Assembly: GCA_030535715.1 (NCBI GenBank)
Contig: JAUNRL010000020.1
Coordinates: 1 to 11,836, forward strand
Source of the DNA: Bacillota bacterium
GTDB taxonomy: Bacteria; Bacillota; Clostridia; Peptostreptococcales; Anaerovoracaceae
Direction: 5' to 3'
DNA: 11,836 nucleotides
Part shown: positions 6,973 to 11,836 of the stretch, piece after piece
Numbering within the stretch: the stretch's first letter is position 1
Layout of the letters: every line of letters starts with the position of its first letter
Translations under genes and position numbers: made by a program
The notes under the pieces: model-generated
What the model was told of the DNA's origin: nothing
Database searches by the model: none
What the model saw: only the letters and a program-made list of their open reading frames with translations

Positions 6973-7593
6973 ATGAAAGTGATGAGCAGAGAATTTACCC
7001 GATCGGAAAAAATCCTGGTTGTTATCCTGGCGGTCGTGCTGTTCGGCCTTCTGTATGACAAGTTCGTCTTTCAGACGACGGACAGCGTGGTGCAGTCCCT
7101 GAAAGCGGAGGCGGACACTACCCAGGCCGAACTGGATATCGCCAACGCGAAGCTGGTCAAACTGGAAAAAATGGAAGCGGAACTGGACAACATGGATTAT
7201 TCCGATGCTTTCGGACGGATGGAAAGCTACAACAACAGCAAGCGGGAAACCGCTTTCCTGAACCGTGTTCTGGCTGACGTATCGGATTATTCCATCTCCT
7301 TTGAGGAGGTTACCCGGGATAAGGAACAGATCCGCCGGAGTTTTTCCCTGCAGTTCGTGACGAATACCTACGGGGAGGCGGTAGATGTGGTCAGGGATCT
7401 TTCCTATGGGGAATACCGTTGTCTGGTGGATGATATCAACTATTCCCTGGCCGAAAGCAATAAGATCTATATCAACCTGAAGGCGACATTCTTTGAAACC
7501 ATGGTGGGCGGTACGCCGGATCAGGCGCTGCCGAAGGATAAATCGGAAACGACAGAAACGCAGACCGGAACTGAACCGGAATTCACCATGTAA
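6973..7593 (+). CDS. pilO: PilO-like pilus alignment-complex protein
   Basis: PilO partners PilN through coiled coils and ferredoxin-like domains, forming a ring that links cytoplasmic PilM to the growing pilus. The 206-aa product has a short cytoplasmic N-terminus, one membrane helix (about 14-33), a coiled-coil region rich in A/E/K/L (about 38-72) and a mixed alpha/beta extracytoplasmic domain to about 185. It ends in a hydrophilic T/E/D/K-rich tail of some 20 residues. The start is not certain: ATG 6973 has GGGAGAG at 6957-6963, whereas ATG 6982, three codons later, has AAAGAG at 6965-6970. The assignment rests on topology and position after pilN. A second PilN-like or GspM-like protein is the alternative. 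No pilP or secretin gene follows, which fits a cell without an outer membrane. Confidence 0.77.
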   Translation: MKVMSREFTRSEKILVVILAVVLFGLLYDKFVFQTTDSVVQSLKAEADTTQAELDIANAKLVKLEKMEAELDNMDYSDAFGRMESYNNSKRETAFLNRVLADVSDYSISFEEVTRDKEQIRRSFSLQFVTNTYGEAVDVVRDLSYGEYRCLVDDINYSLAESNKIYINLKATFFETMVGGTPDQALPKDKSETTETQTGTEPEFTM

Positions 7594-7620
7594 CAAATGC
7601 GGTAAGCAGGGTGTGAAGCC

Positions 7621-10600
7621 ATGAAAGGATCCAATAAACTACGGGCATTCATACTGATTTCAGTGATGGCGCTGTTCTGCGGAAGCAGTCTGTTTATGCT
7701 GCCTTCCTTCGCGGAGACGGACACTGTTGCCGTACAGGAAGAAGCGGAGAATACGGAAGAAACCACGGCGGAAATGCCTGAGGAAACGGCGCCGCCCCAG
7801 CAGTCCGAAGTGACACAGGCTACGCAGGGACTGCAGGGCGCCGAGGTTCAGCCGACAGAGGAAACCCTGCCCGCAGAGGAGCCGATGGAAGAGGACGCCC
7901 TGAAGCAGAGGGACATCAAAGCGGAGGTGGTCAACGAGAGCCTGTATAAAGATAAGGAAAAGGAGCACCCCACGGAAGCCTATAAGAAGGTGATCCGTTT
8001 CTGGAAGGCGCTGACCGGCCGCAGAGCTGCCGCCGGCGAAGATGAAATGAACCTGAAGGTGACCGTCAGCGGTAAGCTTCCCGAGGGCGTCACGGCCCAG
8101 GCCCGGCTGATTCCGCTGGAGGATAAGGCGGTTTTCACCGAGCAGGGTCTGTTCTCCTTTGCATTGCTTTTGCTCGACGAAAACGGCAGCCCCTATATTC
8201 CGGCGGATCCGGTGAAGGTGACGGTGCAGGGCAAGGCGCTGAAGCAGGAGATCAGCGAGGATAACGCGCTCCTTCTCTATGTCTGGCTCCAGGCGCCCGA
8301 GCGGGCAGAGAAGTATGCCGAGAAGTACGACCGGGCGATCTACGCGGCGGACGTGGAGGTGTACAAAAGCAAGTCCGTCCGGGATAAGTATCTGAATTAC
8401 GAGGTCTACGACAAAAATAAAGAATACAGAGATGGCGAGGATGCCGTCCGGTATACCGAAGACAAGGACGGCCTGCGCTGCGACAGCGATTCGGCCGCGT
8501 TTGCGTATGATTATTCCGCCTTCGCCGGGCGCGCGGAAACAGATCAGACCGGCGGCATCCGGCTTCTGCTCAGTGTCCAGACGGTTATCTGCGGCAGCAA
8601 AGTGGACAGAACGGAACGGCATGATGCCAACGGAGCGGAGAACGATAACGGCATATTCGATTTCTCCCGGTCGGTGACTCAGGGCGGACCCATCGACCTG
8701 TACGCCTGCTGGTCGAGTCCGGACACGGTTAAGGTGCGCATCCTGGATGCCTCTGCGAAGGACATTGTTCTTTACGGCAGTACGGAGATTTCTGTTCCGG
8801 TGGGCACCCGGGAAGTGGCGGTGAACGAGGAGCTTCTCGGAGACAGCAAGCCGCCGGCATCCTATTCGTATGCCTTTGCTGCGCCCTGCAGTGCCTCGGG
8901 TAATTTGAACAGCATTTCTGCGGATGACACCGTTACGGCACTCTATTTCAATACCGCAGAACAGAAGGTCTTCGTGAAATACGCGGACGGCCGGGCGGAC
9001 GCTCCCTTGGCCGACGGCAGCGACATCTGCTTTGTCTACTACCAGAAGAAGGCTCTGGATATTCACGTGGCTCTGGTGGGCGACGACGGAATCCGGGTGG
9101 ACGATACCCGGCGGGCGGATAATCATCAGGTAAACCTGTCCCCCGGCGAACGTGTGAATATGCTGACGGCGCTGCCCGCCGGAGATCTGTTTGCCGGAGA
9201 TCACGAAAAATACGGGTTCGGCGCCATTGCTTATGGCACCCATAACGATGACGGCGATGTGGACGTCCAGGGTCTGGGCGTCAGCGCCATTTCCTGTGAA
9301 CAGGCCGACGGGAACATCTATGATCTTCTGCTGAAGGATGACCAAGGCAATACCATCACCAGGCTGGATGCCGGACAGGAGCTGTACTACCTCTACTATC
9401 CGATGCCAAAGATCCGGTACGTGAAGAAGGCCGATAATGGAGATCTGATCTCCATCACCGGAAGCATCTACAATAGTGCGGAAGTGCTCGTCCCCTATGA
9501 TGACGTTACCTATAACCATGATACTTTCGTGCTGAACGGGGTCGAGGTCAAACAGAACCAGAACGTTCAGATTCCTCTGGAGGGTCTGGTGATCAGCAAT
9601 GCCTCAGGAAGCAAAAACTTCAAGATGCCGTCCGTTCTTGATGACGGCATGTTCGAGCGTTATCTGAAATACAGCGAGATCGGTATCCGCAACGATGCGG
9701 ATGGTCATGCGGCCAGTACCGCGGATTTCGATGATGCCCATAACGGTCACCTGAACGACAGGATGGTTCTGTATCTGCAGATTCGGGATAACCGGCTGAA
9801 GTGGAGCTTTGACGGCGACAGTTGGGACAATATGAGCGGCGCTCCGACGATCTACGCGATTTATACCGACCGCGGTTACGAATTGCAGGTGTCCAAGGCC
9901 GTGGATACGAGCGCATTTAGCGGCGATGACAGCGTCGACCGGAGCATTTTTACCGAAAAGGAATTCACGGTGACGGTCAGTTCCGCACAGATCACCAAGC
10001 CCGAATACGAGATTGAAGGCGCGGATGCCAGTGAGGTGCAGATCAACAGCGGCTCCATCGTGTTGACCGTCAGGGACGGAAGCCGGATCAAGATTAAGGG
10101 ACTGCGGCAGGGTACCGACTACCGGATTACCGAGAGCGGCAAGGAAAACTATTTGTTGACGGCGAAAACCGGGCCCATCAACGGAACCGCATCGGAGGAG
10201 TATACCCCCGGCGAGACCTTTGCGCTGGATTCGGGGCGCCAGGTCGCTCTGACCAATACGCCGAAGCCGCTGTGCCAAATCACATACAACGATACGGATC
10301 ATATTTTCTATACCCTGCAGAGTGCGGTCAGCTATGTGAACAGGAATATTCCCTCACGGAAGGCGGATGTCGAAATGCTCACGGATTATCTCATGCCCGA
10401 AAAGGATACCATGACGATTCCCGTCGGTTTTGCTATCAAGCTGACCACGGCCCGCGAATACAACGGAGCGGGTGGCAATACGGCGATCATTACCCGCAGC
10501 GATGCGGTTTCCCGGTCCGCCATGTTGGATAATAAAGGTACCCTGACGCTGGAGCAGGTGGTCATCGACGGCGCGAATAGCAAAGCGGACGAGGCGATGA

Positions 10601-11836
10601 TCCACAGTACGGGCAGCCTGACGGTTACCGGTGGATCAATCCTGCAGAACGGAGAAAGAGCGGAGGAAGGAACCGGCGGCGCAATCTATGCCACTGGTGA
10701 TTCCCTGACCATTAACGGCGGAGCCGAGCTGCGTGGAAACCGCGCAGCCAACGGCGGGGCGGTCTATTACGCCGGCAGCGGTACGGTCACCGTTGACGGC
10801 GGAGAAACCGTCCTTACCGACAACCATGCGACAGAGGGCGGTCACGGTGGCGCCATTTATGCCGCCGGCGGAAGCGTTGAACTGACCGGCGGAATGTTCA
10901 ACAGCAACACGGCGGAAGGTCATGGCGGCGCGGTGTATTCGGCAGCGGCCCTGATCAGCGTGAAGGGCGGCCTGCTGGATAGAAACAGCGCGGCCAGTGG
11001 CGGCGCGATCTATGCGGATGCCGGAACGATTACCGTTTCCGGCGACACGGCCGTCATTTCCGGAAACACGGCCGGCGGCAGAGGCGGTGCCATCGGCACG
11101 TCCAGCGGAACGGTGGAGATTTCGAAGGGAAGACTGACCGGAAACCGCGCGCCGAATGGATTCGGCGGTGCGGTCTATGCGGATTCCGGTACGGTCAGGG
11201 TATCTGGAGGAGTCATCGGACGGGAGACGGAAAGCAGTTCTGACACAGAAACCAATACCGCGAAGAACGGCGCAGCGGTTTACATCAATACCGGCAAGGG
11301 GTATTTCTCCGGCGGAAATATTGTCCGCAATATGGCATCCGAGGGCGGCGCTGTCGGCGTCGGCGGGGAGTCGGCCGGACTGTATTTTTCCGGGAAGATC
11401 AATATCCGTGACAATAAACAGGGGACCGGAGAGTCCGCCTTTGAGAGCAATGTCTACCTTGATCAGGATACTGATGCGGTGATCAATGCCAACGGTCTGG
11501 ATGCCCAGTCCGGTGAAAAGCCCTACATCGGAATCCATGTCCCCAATGATGTGTTCGACAGCCGCGGCGGAGTCGGCGCGAAGTTCGGCTCTTACACTTT
11601 GGACGGAGATGCTGCCGCCAGTCGCCTGACGGCCTTCCACAATGACCGGGAACCCAATTTGGGCGCCGTGGCGAACACGGGACTGAAGAAACTGTACTGG
11701 GGCAAGCCCATCATCGTGCAGGTCCGCTATCTCGGCTCCTATGCCCAAGGCTTCCCCGATGGTCTCAACGGAACAATCCTTCAGGGGAATCCCTATACCT
11801 ATTATCCCACCGGTGGCGATGTGGCCATGTCGACGA
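7621..11836 (+). CDS. Giant secreted surface protein, Cna-B-like plus Pmp-type beta-helix (3' end outside window)
   Basis: The frame is open for 1405 codons from ATG 7621 to the window edge with no stop, so the protein is incomplete. An in-frame TAA at 7603 makes 7621 the first possible ATG; AGGGTG (7608-7613) is its likely ribosome-binding site. Residues 1-31 are a Sec signal peptide with a cut predicted after SFA (29-31). There is no lipobox or type III prepilin motif. Residues 32 to about 100 are an acidic E/T/P/Q-rich linker. Residues 141-210 resemble the N-terminal beta domain seen in many Firmicute surface proteins (DENGSPYIPADPVKVTV). Residues 230-750 are beta-rich and unrecognised. 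Residues 753-881 form a Cna-B/SpaA-like domain with K759, E838 and N879 in the isopeptide positions. Residues 885-990 lead into the helix region, then GGA[I/V]Y coils run from about 1019 to 1246, and 1262-1405 is a beta-rich cap. It is probably a wall-attached adhesin, with any anchor motif lying beyond the window. The 27-nt gap to pilO suggests co-transcription. Confidence 0.85.
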   Translation, partial: MKGSNKLRAFILISVMALFCGSSLFMLPSFAETDTVAVQEEAENTEETTAEMPEETAPPQQSEVTQATQGLQGAEVQPTEETLPAEEPMEEDALKQRDIKAEVVNESLYKDKEKEHPTEAYKKVIRFWKALTGRRAAAGEDEMNLKVTVSGKLPEGVTAQARLIPLEDKAVFTEQGLFSFALLLLDENGSPYIPADPVKVTVQGKALKQEISEDNALLLYVWLQAPERAEKYAEKYDRAIYAADVEVYKSKSVRDKYLNYEVYDKNKEYRDGEDAVRYTEDKDGLRCDSDSAAFAYDYSAFAGRAETDQTGGIRLLLSVQTVICGSKVDRTERHDANGAENDNGIFDFSRSVTQGGPIDLYACWSSPDTVKVRILDASAKDIVLYGSTEISVPVGTREVAVNEELLGDSKPPASYSYAFAAPCSASGNLNSISADDTVTALYFNTAEQKVFVKYADGRADAPLADGSDICFVYYQKKALDIHVALVGDDGIRVDDTRRADNHQVNLSPGERVNMLTALPAGDLFAGDHEKYGFGAIAYGTHNDDGDVDVQGLGVSAISCEQADGNIYDLLLKDDQGNTITRLDAGQELYYLYYPMPKIRYVKKADNGDLISITGSIYNSAEVLVPYDDVTYNHDTFVLNGVEVKQNQNVQIPLEGLVISNASGSKNFKMPSVLDDGMFERYLKYSEIGIRNDADGHAASTADFDDAHNGHLNDRMVLYLQIRDNRLKWSFDGDSWDNMSGAPTIYAIYTDRGYELQVSKAVDTSAFSGDDSVDRSIFTEKEFTVTVSSAQITKPEYEIEGADASEVQINSGSIVLTVRDGSRIKIKGLRQGTDYRITESGKENYLLTAKTGPINGTASEEYTPGETFALDSGRQVALTNTPKPLCQITYNDTDHIFYTLQSAVSYVNRNIPSRKADVEMLTDYLMPEKDTMTIPVGFAIKLTTAREYNGAGGNTAIITRSDAVSRSAMLDNKGTLTLEQVVIDGANSKADEAMIHSTGSLTVTGGSILQNGERAEEGTGGAIYATGDSLTINGGAELRGNRAANGGAVYYAGSGTVTVDGGETVLTDNHATEGGHGGAIYAAGGSVELTGGMFNSNTAEGHGGAVYSAAALISVKGGLLDRNSAASGGAIYADAGTITVSGDTAVISGNTAGGRGGAIGTSSGTVEISKGRLTGNRAPNGFGGAVYADSGTVRVSGGVIGRETESSSDTETNTAKNGAAVYINTGKGYFSGGNIVRNMASEGGAVGVGGESAGLYFSGKINIRDNKQGTGESAFESNVYLDQDTDAVINANGLDAQSGEKPYIGIHVPNDVFDSRGGVGAKFGSYTLDGDAAASRLTAFHNDREPNLGAVANTGLKKLYWGKPIIVQVRYLGSYAQGFPDGLNGTILQGNPYTYYPTGGDVAMST
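10675..11358 (+). repeat. Nine GGA[I/V]-type beta-helix repeats within the surface protein
   Basis: The coded protein repeats GGA[I/V]Y or close variants starting at residues 1019, 1045, 1076, 1102, 1127, 1155, 1182, 1217 and 1242, spaced 25 to 35 residues apart. Variants are GGAIG at 1155, GAAVY at 1217 and GGAVG at 1242. Most are preceded by an [L/F/I]xxN element such as LRGN, FNSN, LDRN or ISGN, followed by TA/RA/SA. This pairing of GGA[I/L/V] with FxxN is the signature of chlamydial polymorphic membrane protein (Pmp) repeats and related right-handed parallel beta-helices. The DNA copies have diverged, so this is an old protein-level repeat rather than a recent duplication. Confidence 0.85.

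Noticed and set aside
7621..7713. Lipoprotein or prepilin signal in the surface protein because of Cys20 and its place in a pilus operon
   Set aside because: Cys20 is preceded by ALF rather than a lipobox (small residue at -1), and there is no G/A-F/M processing site with Glu at +5. The sequence fits a standard signal peptidase I substrate.
7660..9519. Minus-strand open frame of 619 codons opposite the surface protein
   Set aside because: The plus strand has an uninterrupted frame with a signal peptide, a ribosome-binding site and recognisable domains. The minus frame has a composition expected of antisense sequence. The same applies to 9604-10302 and 10636-11748.
1..11836. CRISPR arrays, tRNA or rRNA genes, insertion sequences
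   Set aside because: No regularly spaced DNA repeats, cloverleaf or rRNA-like sequence, transposase frame or terminal inverted repeats were seen on reading both strands by eye.

Overview
The window holds most of a type IV pilus (T4P) assembly locus from what looks like a Gram-positive, Clostridia-type anaerobe, followed on the same strand by the first 1405 codons of a very large secreted surface protein. Three things point to a monoderm Firmicute: strong purine-rich ribosome-binding sites, no pilP or pilQ (outer-membrane secretin) after pilO, and a downstream protein with SpaA/Cna-B-like and beta-helix features typical of Gram-positive cell surfaces. The DNA is moderately GC-rich by eye. I cannot name the genus.

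Layout. Positions 1-399 carry no convincing gene. They hold a structured segment, two candidate intrinsic terminators (81-109 and 227-263), an inverted repeat (282-318) and a candidate promoter (-35 at 300-305, extended -10 at 320-328). From 400 to 7593 there are seven tightly packed genes, all on the plus strand: pilB (extension ATPase), pilT (retraction ATPase), pilC (inner-membrane platform), pilD (prepilin peptidase/methylase), pilM (actin-like cytoplasmic protein), then pilN-like and pilO-like alignment-complex proteins. Gaps are 58, 52, 17, 13, 13 and 6 nt, so this is very probably one operon. After a further 27 nt, a reading frame with a Sec signal peptide begins at 7621 and is still open at the window edge.

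How the genes work together. PilD would process and methylate prepilins. PilC, with the PilM-PilN-PilO complex, forms the membrane platform. PilB drives extension and PilT drives retraction. PilB carries two consecutive 24-residue MshEN motifs separated by exactly five residues, which predicts that cyclic di-GMP binds it directly. No pilin gene is present in the window. The large protein (acidic linker, isopeptide-type Cna-B-like domain, then at least nine GGA[I/V]-type beta-helix coils) sits where pilins or accessory pilus proteins might be expected. It is a candidate surface adhesin co-expressed with the pilus.

The most interesting observations are the operonic link between the T4P machine and the Pmp-repeat/SpaA-like surface protein, the predicted c-di-GMP input at PilB, and the inverted repeat centred on the -35 region of the candidate operon promoter.
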